Shown here piece after piece: positions 7,074 to 15,127 of a stretch of DNA of 64,000 nt. The position numbers and the translations under genes are program-made. Each line of letters begins with the position of its first letter. Within the stretch, counting starts at the first letter, position 1. The notes beneath the pieces are model-generated. The model was not told the DNA's origin, searched no databases, and was given only the letters and a program-made list of their open reading frames with translations. This DNA comes from Mycobacterium sp. 1164985.4 (GTDB lineage Bacteria > Actinomycetota > Actinomycetes > Mycobacteriales > Mycobacteriaceae), in assembly GCF_001668575.1 (NCBI RefSeq), contig NZ_LZMD01000081.1:1-64000 (forward strand). Reading direction: 5' to 3'.

Positions 7074-7760
7074 ATGCTCGCCGCCATCCTGGTCAGTCTC
7101 GCTATGGTGTTCGTCGCCGAGCTCGGCGACAAATCGCAGCTGATCACCATGACCTACTCGCTGCGGCACCGATGGTGGGTGGTGCTCTCGGGTGTCGCGA
7201 TCGCCGCGATGCTGGTGCACGGTCTGTCGGTGGCCATCGGGCACTTCCTCGGCATGACGCTGCCCGAACGCCCGATCGCGTTCGTCGCCGCCATCGCATT
7301 CCTGCTGTTCGCGGTGTGGACGTGGCGCGAGAAGGGTGACGACGAAGAGATTCGCATCGCCGAGCCGCGCTACGTGGTGCCGGCGATCGTCTCGTCATTC
7401 GTCCTCGCCGAACTCGGCGATAAGACGATGCTGGCCACCGTCGCCCTGGCCAGCGACCGGAACTGGGCCGGTGTATGGATCGGCGCGACGGCGGGCATGG
7501 TGCTGGCCGACGGCGCCGCCATCGCGGCCGGCAGATTGATGCACAAGCGACTACCCGAAGCGTTCCTGCACGGCCTCGCCAGCGTCCTGTTCCTGCTGTT
7601 CGGGCTGTGGATGCTGTTCGACGGTGCGCTCGGACTGCGATGGGCCGCGGTCGGCGTCACCACCTCCGTGACCGTCGCCGTGCTGCTGACGTGGCTCATT
7701 CGGCGGCGCAGGGCACCCGCGGAGGCCGCCACAGAAGAGCCGTCGACCCGGCCGACCTGA
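7074..7760 (+). CDS. UPF0016/GDT1-family manganese exporter (Rv3848 type)
   Basis: 228 residues with six predicted transmembrane helices in two repeats. Each repeat carries the family signature E-x-G-D-(K/R)-(S/T): AELGDKSQL near residue 15 and AELGDKTML near residue 110. Bacterial members export Mn2+ from the cytoplasm. The ATG at 7074 begins directly with the first helix and lies about 55 bases after the manganese riboswitch, which predicts induction by excess Mn2+. A charged cytoplasmic tail follows the last helix. Confidence 0.9.
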   Translation: MLAAILVSLAMVFVAELGDKSQLITMTYSLRHRWWVVLSGVAIAAMLVHGLSVAIGHFLGMTLPERPIAFVAAIAFLLFAVWTWREKGDDEEIRIAEPRYVVPAIVSSFVLAELGDKTMLATVALASDRNWAGVWIGATAGMVLADGAAIAAGRLMHKRLPEAFLHGLASVLFLLFGLWMLFDGALGLRWAAVGVTTSVTVAVLLTWLIRRRRAPAEAATEEPSTRPT

Positions 7761-8147
7761 CACCACAACGTGTTCGGACCCCAGGTCGCTGGGTGTTTCG
7801 GCGACCGCGCGTTAATTATTTGGCAAACGCCGTGAACCACCCGAATGTATGCAAACGATGTTGCCGGAGGCAGTCAGGTTTTTCAAACGGGTCGCGTAAT
7901 CCGGCACCCTGGATAAACTAGCTCGACGGAGTCGCTGTTGTTTGCTTCGTCGCATCGTATGGTAGAAGCGTCGGCCCACGTTCGGAGCGTCCTCGGATGT
8001 GCAAGCCGGCTACGTAACGAGCGGTGACGAGGGAGCAAATCAACTTTTCCCGGGTTTGCACTTGGTTGTGACCACAACACTCGCTACGATGATCAGCAAA
8101 TACGCCGCCTGTACACCGCTCGTCCAATGCATGTGGAGGTCATATAG
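7761..8147. promoter_or_regulatory. Long upstream region of espR
   Basis: 387 bases without a gene. The left part is AT-rich for this genome and contains TTTGGCAAACG at 7819-7829, whose complement holds TTTGCCA, matching the EspR core TTTGC(T/C)(G/A) as I recall it. espR in M. tuberculosis also has a long upstream region with regulatory sites. No small ORF with a good ribosome site was seen. Confidence 0.4.
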
Positions 8148-8546
8148 ATGAGCACGACGTTCGCCGCTCGCCTGAACCGGCTGTTTGACACGGTCTACCC
8201 GCCGGGACGCGGCCCGCACACCTCCGCTGAGGTGATCGCGGCACTGAAGGCTGAGGGCGTCACCATGTCCGCTCCGTACCTCTCGCAGCTGCGCTCCGGC
8301 AACCGCACCAACCCCTCGGCAGCGACCATGGCAGCTCTTGCCAACTTCTTCCGGATCAAGCCGGCTTACTTCACCGACGACGAGTACTACGAGAAGCTCG
8401 ACAAGGAGCTGACCTGGCTCGCCAGCATGCGCGACGAGGGTGTCCGGCGTATTGCCGCCCGCACCGTCGGCTTGTCGCCGGAGGCCCAGCAGGACATCGC
8501 CCAGAAGGTCGATGAGCTGCGTCGCCGCGAGCATCTCGACGATTAG
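8148..8546 (+). CDS. espR: Nucleoid-associated regulator EspR
   Basis: 132 residues, the exact length of M. tuberculosis EspR. It has an N-terminal helix-turn-helix (about residues 25-65, GVTMSAPYLSQLRSGNRTNPSAATMAALANFF) and a C-terminal dimerisation region (TVGLSPEAQQDIAQKVDELR). EspR dimers bind and bridge DNA at many sites and activate espACD, and so ESX-1 secretion. GGAGG lies about 12 bases upstream of the ATG. ESX-1 genes lie at the other end of this window. Confidence 0.96.
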   Translation: MSTTFAARLNRLFDTVYPPGRGPHTSAEVIAALKAEGVTMSAPYLSQLRSGNRTNPSAATMAALANFFRIKPAYFTDDEYYEKLDKELTWLASMRDEGVRRIAARTVGLSPEAQQDIAQKVDELRRREHLDD

Positions 8547-8590
8547 CCCGAGCCAGTCCGCGCAGCCCCGGCTGGCGAAGCGCGGCCATC

Positions 8591-8616
8591 AGACCAGCTA
8601 CGCAGACCAGCTACGC
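8591..8616. repeat. 13-base perfect tandem duplication at a stop codon
   Basis: AGACCAGCTACGC occurs twice in direct succession (8591-8603 and 8604-8616). The second copy contains the stop codon of the convergent membrane-protein gene. Likely a recent slippage event. Confidence 0.7.
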
Positions 8617-9771
8617 TGTTTGACCCGTCGCGCCACCGCGGCGGGTCAACGCGCGGTACTGATTAGCGATCTCCAGAATCCACTCGCGGTCTGAGTATTC
8701 GCTGGGTTGGTTGAGCCAGCCCAGGCCGGGAAAGTCGACGCGCTGATCCTCCGCGGCGCCATCGATTCCAGAATGGATCCATTCGGCTATAGCCTTCGCT
8801 TGTTCCTGCGGCGGAACGGCCGGCGATTCGAGCTCAGCGTCCTCCTCGGCCTCGTCACCGGTCACCGCGCCGGCAGGGTCCACCCGGAGCTTGCGGCGGT
8901 ACTCGGCGGCCGTGGCTTCCAAATACAGCGCGTCGGAGATGAGCGACATCCGCTCGGCGACCCGGAAGACCAGTGGACCGCGTGGCCGGACTCCGATCCC
9001 GATGTCGGGATGTCTGCGGCCCAGTTCGGCGAGTATCGGCTGGATCGCCCGCAGTTCGCGACGAGCACCGAACCAGTCCTCGATGCTCGGCAACAGGGAT
9101 CCCGCGGCGACGACCACCATCGCGCAGCCCAGGAGCGTCGCCGCGGCGCCGACGCCGACCGGTCCGCTGCGGTCCACGGCGCGCAGGAAGAAAAAGGCGG
9201 CCGCCACCGCGATCAGCACGATGCCGAGCGTGAACACGAACAGCGCCCGCCCGCGGCGGCTGCGGTTCGAATAGCGCAGGCCCGCCCAGGAGACCAACGA
9301 CAAGGCCAGCAGCACGTACAGCAGCGGCAGCAGCCAGGGCAGTGAGTTCCCGCCGGCGCTCAGATTCCGCTGCAGGAAGTCCTGGGCCGACATCTCAGGC
9401 TGGCGACCCGCAGCGAAGAACGCCAGCACAGTCACCCCGGCGATGACCGCCGCGACGGCGTACTGCGCCATGGCGATCCTGCGAATCGTCGCCGGTTTAC
9501 GCACCGACGACGCGGACGTGATCATCACGCAGCTGCCGGCTGCACAGGCGACGAGTGCGACCTGAGACAGGCCCAGCGAGATGTTGGGCCAATGCAGCAG
9601 CTCGTCGATCAGCAGCGTCAGCGGCTGCCAATTCAGGGCGGCGATCAGTGCCAGGCTGGCCAGCGCGAGGATCATCGCGGTGCTCACCAGGCTCTGCTTG
9701 TTGACGAGCGCCCACCCGATGCGTAGGCCGGTGGCCAGCCCGAGTAGACCGGCGATCACCCAGACGATCAA
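8611..9771 (-). CDS. Multi-pass membrane protein of the MAB_1171c/DUF6545 type
   Basis: 386 residues: about seven hydrophobic helices in residues 1-240, then a soluble C-terminal region (GARRELRAIQPILAELGRRHPDIGIG) with acidic stretches. The arrangement of seven helices plus a conserved cytosolic tail resembles the MAB_1171c putative transporter family. It is translationally coupled to the upstream HELGH peptidase gene (4-base overlap at 9768-9771). Function unknown; the peptidase partner suggests signal transduction. Confidence 0.65.
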   Translation of the reverse strand: MIVWVIAGLLGLATGLRIGWALVNKQSLVSTAMILALASLALIAALNWQPLTLLIDELLHWPNISLGLSQVALVACAAGSCVMITSASSVRKPATIRRIAMAQYAVAAVIAGVTVLAFFAAGRQPEMSAQDFLQRNLSAGGNSLPWLLPLLYVLLALSLVSWAGLRYSNRSRRGRALFVFTLGIVLIAVAAAFFFLRAVDRSGPVGVGAAATLLGCAMVVVAAGSLLPSIEDWFGARRELRAIQPILAELGRRHPDIGIGVRPRGPLVFRVAERMSLISDALYLEATAAEYRRKLRVDPAGAVTGDEAEEDAELESPAVPPQEQAKAIAEWIHSGIDGAAEDQRVDFPGLGWLNQPSEYSDREWILEIANQYRALTRRGGATGQTA

Positions 9772-10259
9772 CCAAACGCCTCTCCGAGCCGCACCTGGAC
9801 GATCGACGAACGGTCCGACGGGAGCCTGCCGAGTCGGTACAGCAGCAGCGCCGCGAAGTCCTCGGCTTCCTGCTCGGCCTCCTCACCGGCGGGACCCATA
9901 CATCCGGTCCGCTGGTTGAGCATGTAGCTGATGAGATCGGAGCTGGCGAACTCCGTGCTCTGTTCGGCGGCCTGCGCCACGGGAATGCCGTCGTGGCCCA
10001 GCACCAGATGCCCCAGCTCGTGGGCCAGCGTGCGGTCCCACGCGGGCAGGCCCTTCTGGATCAGGAAGACGTCGTGGTCGTTGTACTGGCGCCACTGCCC
10101 ACAGACACCGGGCGGCAGCTCGGCCATCTTGAGCTCGATGCGTCGTTTGCGGTCTTCGCTGACCGCCTCGATGAGCCGGGCCAGCGACACCTCCCCGTGC
10201 CGCGGCGCCAGTTCGAGCACGGCCCCGACCGCTCGGGTGACACGGCGATTAGCTGGCAT
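9768..10259 (-). CDS. ImmA/IrrE-like metallopeptidase (HELGH)
   Basis: 163 residues. The zinc-peptidase motif is AHELGHLVLGHDG (about residues 86-98), with a downstream EAEDFAALLLYR that could provide the third ligand. Peptidases of this kind usually cleave HTH repressors and thereby switch genes on. The ATG at 10259 is taken because AAGGGGG lies 4 bases upstream; longer in-frame versions would extend into sequence without protein-like composition. It forms a pair with the membrane protein and lies next to espR, itself an HTH protein. Confidence 0.8.
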   Translation of the reverse strand: MPANRRVTRAVGAVLELAPRHGEVSLARLIEAVSEDRKRRIELKMAELPPGVCGQWRQYNDHDVFLIQKGLPAWDRTLAHELGHLVLGHDGIPVAQAAEQSTEFASSDLISYMLNQRTGCMGPAGEEAEQEAEDFAALLLYRLGRLPSDRSSIVQVRLGEAFG

Positions 10260-10515
10260 GGATCCCCCTTCCAACCAGTTCACTATGCGCTGTCTGCCGT
10301 CATGACGGGCGGCTTCTTGGCGCAAGTTCGCGAACTCGCGGTTTTTGGATAAGCATGCCCGCATTGCCCGGTCCAGCCAAGGCGTATCCGCAGCGGCCCC
10401 GCGGGCATCGAGCCGCCCGCAGCCCACAAGCTCGCAACGATAGGGTTGTGCTGCACCGACAACCCGCACAGCGACGCCGTCAGCGGCCGAGAACATTACT
10501 GGGAGGCAAGCCGGG

Positions 10516-11172
10516 ATGAGCCTGTTCAAGCGACGCAAAACCCGCGCCACCCGCAGGGCCGAGGCCCGCGCGATCAAGGCCAAGGCGAAACTTGAGGCCA
10601 AGCTGGCCGCCAAGAACGAGGCCCGTCGCATCAAGGCCGCCAACCGTGCCGAGACCAGGGCGCTGAAAGCGCAGCTCAAGGCACAGCGCGACAGTGACCG
10701 GGCGGCGCTCAAGGTTGCCGAGACGCAGCTGAAGGCCGCCCGCGAAGGCAAGCTCTTCTCCCCCAGCCGGATTCGGCGGCTGCTGACGGTGACCCGGCTG
10801 CTCGCCCCGATCGTGGTTCCGGTCGCTTACCGCGCGTCGATCACCGCACGCGGCTACCTCGACCAGCGCCGCGCGGACCGGCTCGGGGTTCCGCTCAGCC
10901 AGGTCGGTCAGTTCAACGGGTACGGCGCCCAGCTGTCGGCCCGCATCGCCGGTGCCGAGCAGTCGTTGCGCCTCGTCGCCGAGAAGAAGCCCAAGGACGC
11001 CGAAACCAAACAGTTCGTCGGAGCGATCACCGAGCGGCTCGGCGACCTGTCTGCCGCGGTGGCCGCCGCCGAGCACATGCCGCCGGCACGACGTAAGGCG
11101 GCGCACGCCTCGATCGAACAGCAACTCGACGGAATCGACGCCGACCTGATGGCTCGGCTCGGCGTGAGCTGA
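10516..11172 (+). CDS. DUF6474 protein, Rv3850 type
   Basis: 218 residues, same length as M. tuberculosis Rv3850. The N-terminal 80 residues are extremely rich in Ala, Lys and Arg and should form a long charged helix or coiled coil (RRAEARAIKAKAKLEAKLAAK). The C-terminal half is a compact conserved region (GYLDQRRADRLGVPLSQVGQF). A role in nucleoid or wall is possible, but none is established. GGGAGG precedes the ATG by about 12 bases. Confidence 0.85.
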   Translation: MSLFKRRKTRATRRAEARAIKAKAKLEAKLAAKNEARRIKAANRAETRALKAQLKAQRDSDRAALKVAETQLKAAREGKLFSPSRIRRLLTVTRLLAPIVVPVAYRASITARGYLDQRRADRLGVPLSQVGQFNGYGAQLSARIAGAEQSLRLVAEKKPKDAETKQFVGAITERLGDLSAAVAAAEHMPPARRKAAHASIEQQLDGIDADLMARLGVS

Positions 11173-11179
11173 GCGCTCC

Positions 11180-11695
11180 ATGTCGCCCACCGGCCTCGCG
11201 GCACGCCTCCGTGGCGTGGCCTCGGGGCTACTGACGGCGACGCTCGCCGCGGCCGCGCACGGATACGGCGGTGCCGAATTACCGACCGGCGCGGCGACGG
11301 TTGCGCTGGCCATCCTTGCGGCGACCATCTGCGCGCTGACCGCAGGTCTCTCGAGCGCCTCGGAAACCCCTGTGCTGCTGGGAATCTTGGCGTCGGGACA
11401 GGTCGTCGGCCACGTCCTGCTCGGCGCATCCGGGCATACCCACGCACCACCGAGCACGACGATGGTGGCCGCGCACGTGCTGGCCGTCGGTGTGGGTGCG
11501 GTGCTGATCGCGGCCGGCGACCGCCTATGCCGGGCGGTGTCGCGCGTGGTGCGGGTGGCCGTGCAGATCGTGTGCGCACCGGTTCCGCCGCAGGCGCGCC
11601 GCAGCGCTCGTCGTGCCGAACAACCGCTTCGCTCCGCGCTGCTTCTCGCCGCGTCTGTGTCTCATCGTGGCCCGCCGGTCAGCCTCGCCCGCTGA
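11180..11695 (+). CDS. Hypothetical membrane protein at the head of the copper cluster
   Basis: 171 residues with four probable transmembrane helices (about 15-125), then a short basic cytoplasmic tail. A histidine pair in GASGHTHAPP lies in a loop. It starts 7 bases after the previous gene and is followed 33 bases later by ycnI-copC-copD, so it probably belongs to the same operon. No family is recognised with confidence; the copper neighbourhood suggests a helper in metal handling. Confidence 0.65.
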   Translation: MSPTGLAARLRGVASGLLTATLAAAAHGYGGAELPTGAATVALAILAATICALTAGLSSASETPVLLGILASGQVVGHVLLGASGHTHAPPSTTMVAAHVLAVGVGAVLIAAGDRLCRAVSRVVRVAVQIVCAPVPPQARRSARRAEQPLRSALLLAASVSHRGPPVSLAR

Positions 11696-11728
11696 TCGAC
11701 TTTCCCCACGACACAGAAAGCCCTTCCG

Positions 11729-12337
11729 ATGAGAACCATCACCAGGGCGCCCCTGCGCGCCCTCGTCGCCGTCGCCGCAGCGGCGTCGACAATCGCGCTC
11801 GCCGGCACCGCGTCGGCCCACGTCCGCGTGGATGCGGACCACACGGACCCCGGCGACTACGCGGTGCTCACATTCCGGGTCCCCGGTGAATCCGACACCG
11901 GTGCCCTCACAACGGAATTGACCGTCGAGCTCCCGAATCTGACGTCGGTGCGAACAGAGGTCATGCCAGGGTGGACCGCACGGCTGGACCGCGACACCGC
12001 CGCGGGCACCGTGCGCTCCATCACCTGGACGGCCGCGCCGGGAACCGGCATCTCGTCCGACCAGTTCGCATTGTTCCGCGCCTCGGTCAAGCTCCCCGAC
12101 GACGACTCGGTGAGCTTCCCCGCCACCCAGACCTACGACGACGGCACCGTCGTGCACTGGAGCCAGCCCGCGACAGCCGACGGAACCGAACCCGAACACC
12201 CGGCGCCGACGCTGGACTTGACCAGCTCGGATACGCCGCCGACGACCGACACCGGGACGCGGTGGCTCGCCGGTGGGGCGCTGGGTGTGGCCGCCATCGC
12301 CCTCGCTGTGGCGCTCATTTCCAGGCGGCGGGCATGA
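11729..12337 (+). CDS. YcnI-family exported copper-binding protein (DUF1775)
   Basis: 202 residues: signal peptide to about residue 30 (ending GTASAH), a DUF1775 domain beginning HVRVDADHTDPGDYAVLTFRVP, and a C-terminal transmembrane anchor with RRRA. After signal cleavage the N-terminal histidine is ideally placed for a copper brace, as in Bacillus YcnI. Works in the envelope and feeds or buffers Cu(II) for the CopC/CopD pair encoded next. Its stop overlaps the copC start by ATGA. Confidence 0.85.
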   Translation: MRTITRAPLRALVAVAAAASTIALAGTASAHVRVDADHTDPGDYAVLTFRVPGESDTGALTTELTVELPNLTSVRTEVMPGWTARLDRDTAAGTVRSITWTAAPGTGISSDQFALFRASVKLPDDDSVSFPATQTYDDGTVVHWSQPATADGTEPEHPAPTLDLTSSDTPPTTDTGTRWLAGGALGVAAIALAVALISRRRA

Positions 12338-12846
12338 GGAGGATTGCCGCCGGTGTGCTCGTGATCGCCTGGGTGGCCGCGGCGGCGCTGGCCGGTGCGG
12401 GCACCGCGTCCGCGCACGCGACCCGCATCGCCACGGACCCGGTCGAGAACGCCCGACTGACTCAGACGCCGACGTCGGTGTCGGCAACGTTCAGCGAAGC
12501 GATGCAGACACAGTTCGCGGCGATGACCGTCGTCGGCCCCGACGGCAACCTGTGGTCGACCGGTGAACCGCAGGTCCAGGGCGCCGTCCTGCGAGTCGGG
12601 GTGCGGCCGCTCGGGCCAGCCGGGCGGTACACCGTCAACTACCGGGCCACCTCGGCCGACGGGCACGTGGTCAACGGGTCGTGGTCGTTCGAGCTGAGCG
12701 TGCAGGGGACCGGGACGCCGGGCCCGTCGGCGGCCGCCCCGGCTGACGCCTCGGGCGACGACGGGGTTCCCGTGTGGCCGTTCTTCGTGGGCGCCGTCGT
12801 CATCATCGGTGCCGGCGCGCTGTGGGCGGTGCGGCGGCGCCCGTGA
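12334..12846 (+). CDS. CopC-domain exported copper-binding protein
   Basis: 170 residues: signal peptide to about residue 27 (ASAH), then a CopC beta-barrel with HATRIATDPVENARL at the N terminus and the second ligand region DGHVVNGSWSFEL. The N-terminal His after cleavage and the His of DGH form the CopC copper site. A C-terminal helix (VWPFFVGAVVIIGAGALWAV) anchors it. Start overlaps ycnI; stop overlaps the copD GTG (GTGA). Confidence 0.88.
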   Translation: MRRIAAGVLVIAWVAAAALAGAGTASAHATRIATDPVENARLTQTPTSVSATFSEAMQTQFAAMTVVGPDGNLWSTGEPQVQGAVLRVGVRPLGPAGRYTVNYRATSADGHVVNGSWSFELSVQGTGTPGPSAAAPADASGDDGVPVWPFFVGAVVIIGAGALWAVRRRP

Positions 12847-13766
12847 CCCGCGCACGCACGGTGGCCGTCGGGGTGCTGCTGGCGGCCGCCGCGGCGGTCC
12901 TGGCTTGGGCCTTGGCCCATCCGCAGGGGTCGTTGGCCGTGATCGCCGTGCGAGCACTGGCCGACGGCGCAGGCGTCGTGGCGCTGGGCCTGGCCGTGGT
13001 GCCGATGCTCGACGGTGAGCGTCGTCGCGGCGAGCTGCTGGTCCGCTCGTCGCGACCGCTCGCGGTCACCTCGGCGGTGTGGCTGCTGGCCGAGCTGGCC
13101 CGGTTGCTCGTCGAGGCCGCACAGGCCGCGGGGCTGCCGGTGCTTCGGCTCGGCGTGCAGACCACGCTGGATTTTGCGACCGCGACCGCTGCCGGGCGGT
13201 CGGGCATGCTCGCGGTTGCGGTCGCGGCGACCGTCGTTGTGGCCGCGCTCGCCGCGCCGCGGACGTCGTCGAGGAACGTCGTGATGATCGGCGCCGTGGC
13301 GGTCGGGGTGGCCGCACGCCAACTGACGGGGCACTTCGCGGAGAGTGCGCTGGGCGGTGCGGCGGTCACCGTGCACAGCCTGGCCGCGGCGCTCTGGTGC
13401 GGAGCGCTGTCCGCGCTGGTGCTCACGGTCGACCACCGGGGTCAATGGGCCAGGATGCTGCCGCGTTTCTCGCAGTTGTCGATGGTCTGCGTGCTGGCGC
13501 TGCTTGCCGGCGGGGCGGCGGCCGCCGCGATCCGACTGGGCGCACCGGCCGAGCTCTACGCCACCGGCTACGGGCGGCTGCTGTCGGCCAAGATCGCGAC
13601 GACAGTCGCTCTCGTCGTCCTCGGCTGGCGAAACCGCACGATGTGGGTGCCCGCCGCACGGTCGCACAGCGCGACGGCGGTGGCGTCGCGCACCAGGGCG
13701 CGGGTCGAGACCTCGCTGATGGTCGTCGCGCTGGTGCTGGCGGCCGGTCTGGCCGTCACGGGTTAG
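12843..13766 (+). CDS. CopD-family copper transport membrane protein
   Basis: 307 residues with eight predicted transmembrane helices. The C-terminal half shows CopD features, including TGHFAESALGGAAVTVHSLAA with a conserved His. CopD imports or passes copper across the membrane from CopC. Overlap with copC by GTGA shows tight coupling. Confidence 0.85.
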   Translation: MTRARTVAVGVLLAAAAAVLAWALAHPQGSLAVIAVRALADGAGVVALGLAVVPMLDGERRRGELLVRSSRPLAVTSAVWLLAELARLLVEAAQAAGLPVLRLGVQTTLDFATATAAGRSGMLAVAVAATVVVAALAAPRTSSRNVVMIGAVAVGVAARQLTGHFAESALGGAAVTVHSLAAALWCGALSALVLTVDHRGQWARMLPRFSQLSMVCVLALLAGGAAAAAIRLGAPAELYATGYGRLLSAKIATTVALVVLGWRNRTMWVPAARSHSATAVASRTRARVETSLMVVALVLAAGLAVTG

Positions 13767-13857
13767 CGCCGCATCCGACCTGGCATGATGGGAACGTTCG
13801 ACTGCCGGTCGCCCTCTCGGCCGGCCTGGCGCCGAGACACTGCAAAGGAGCAGCCCG

Positions 13858-14379
13858 ATGGCAGACCAGCAGGGCCGACCCGACGAACAGCCGCAGGGCT
13901 CACCACCGGCGGATGAGTCGACCCCGCAGCCCGCTGCCGCGGAGTCGGCGAGCACCTCGCCGGATCCGCTGACCCCCCCGGCGCCGGCGAAGAAGACGCC
14001 CGCCAAGAAGACTCCTGCGAAGAAGGCGGCGAAGAAGACCCCGGCGAAGAAGGCGGCGAAGAAGGCCGCACCGGCCAAGAAGACGCCCGCCAAAAAGGCG
14101 CCCGCCGCCAGGAAGGAGCCCGCGAAGAAGGCTCCGCCGAAGACAGCGCCCCCTACGGAATCGGCCGCCAAGGACAACAGCCTCGAGTCGGCGGCGAAAG
14201 AAGCCGCTGCACAAGCGAAGTCGACCGTTGCCAGCGCCGCCAACCCCGTGTCGGGCCCGGAACCGGCGCCGTTGATCGGGCCGGAGCCATCGCGGTTGCC
14301 GGTGGCGGTGGCGATCGCGGCGGGTGTGTTGGCGATCATCGTGGTGCTGCTGATCCGTCGCGCCGGCGACGGAAACTGA
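13858..14379 (+). CDS. hns: Lysine-rich Hns-like protein with C-terminal membrane helix (Rv3852 type)
   Basis: 173 residues. After an acidic, proline-rich start, residues about 42-100 are a run of PAKKTPAKKA-type repeats like eukaryotic histone H1 tails. A single transmembrane helix (PVAVAIAAGVLAIIVVLLI) ends the protein. M. tuberculosis Rv3852 has the same plan and is named Hns, although its role as a nucleoid protein is disputed; the helix suggests it tethers DNA at the membrane. AAGGAG lies 7 bases upstream of the ATG. Confidence 0.88.
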   Translation: MADQQGRPDEQPQGSPPADESTPQPAAAESASTSPDPLTPPAPAKKTPAKKTPAKKAAKKTPAKKAAKKAAPAKKTPAKKAPAARKEPAKKAPPKTAPPTESAAKDNSLESAAKEAAAQAKSTVASAANPVSGPEPAPLIGPEPSRLPVAVAIAAGVLAIIVVLLIRRAGDGN

Positions 14380-14386
14380 TAACCGC

Positions 14387-14417
14387 TTGACCCTGACGCG
14401 GCGCCAGGGTCGATAGT
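14387..14417 (+). promoter_or_regulatory. MerR-type promoter with 19-base spacer
   Basis: TTGACC (14387-14392) and GATAGT (14412-14417) are separated by 19 bases, the long spacing typical of MerR-controlled promoters. Between and over them lies the dyad GACCCTG-N9-CAGGGTC (14389-14411). Seven bases downstream is the ATG of the TipAS-like gene, the usual arrangement for an autoregulated MerR gene. Confidence 0.75.
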
Positions 14418-14423
14418 GGCGCT

Positions 14424-15059
14424 ATGGACGCCATGACCGTACCCGATATCGAGCGGCTGCATCTGGTGCTGGTGTACCGGGCGGTCGACATACCCCTCGA
14501 GCAGATCCGCGTCCTGCTGGACGGCGAGGCCGACACGCTCGAGCAGCTACGGCGTCAGCGTCAACTCCTGCTGGATCGATCGGACCGGCTGCAGCACATG
14601 ATCAAAGCAGTGGAGGAACTGATGAGCAGGCACCGCAACGGAATTCAACTGACCGCCGAGAAACAGGTCGAGATTTTCGGCAGCGCGGTATTCGACGACC
14701 ACGCCGAGGAGTCCGAAGAGCGCTGGGGCGGCACCGACGCGTGGAATCAATCGCAGCGGCGGACGGCACGGATGACCAAGCAGGACTGGATCGAGTCCAA
14801 GGCCGACAACGACGCGCTGTTGGCGGCGCTGACGCAGGCCCACAGGGACGGCGTCGCGCCAGGAACGCGCCGCGCGAACGAGCTGGCCGCGTGGCATCGC
14901 GCGACCATCGAACGGTTCTACGACTGCGATCACGAGATGCACGTGGGCCTGGCCGAGATGTATTTGGCCGACGAGCGGTTCCGGCGTTTTTACGACGACG
15001 CTGGGCCAGGGCTGGCGCAGTTCGTGCACGACATCATCGTGGCCTGCACAGATCGCTGA
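14424..15059 (+). CDS. TipAS-type protein lacking the MerR helix-turn-helix
   Basis: 211 residues. It begins where the second half of a MerR domain normally starts: DIERLHLVLVYRAVDIPLEQIRVLLDGE, then the dimer coiled coil (about 38-70) and a TipAS antibiotic-binding domain (about 95-210, with TKQDWIESKAD and FYDCDHEMHVGLAEMYLAD). Normal TipA-like regulators have about 45 more residues in front, forming the winged helix that reads DNA. Only 44 bases separate this start from the previous gene, so the missing part is not hidden upstream. The MerR-type operator and promoter are intact. It could be a sequestering drug-binding protein or a deletion relic. Confidence 0.8.
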   Translation: MDAMTVPDIERLHLVLVYRAVDIPLEQIRVLLDGEADTLEQLRRQRQLLLDRSDRLQHMIKAVEELMSRHRNGIQLTAEKQVEIFGSAVFDDHAEESEERWGGTDAWNQSQRRTARMTKQDWIESKADNDALLAALTQAHRDGVAPGTRRANELAAWHRATIERFYDCDHEMHVGLAEMYLADERFRRFYDDAGPGLAQFVHDIIVACTDR

Positions 15060-15127
15060 TCAACTCGGCCCGGACGGTCTTCTGAAAAGTTACGCTTCGC
15101 CTACCCGCCATCAACGGGGTTGGGAGC

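Noticed and set aside
9768..10751. A 327-residue version of the HELGH peptidase
   Set aside because: The upstream extension has serine/arginine-rich antisense composition; a ribosome site supports the start at 10259.
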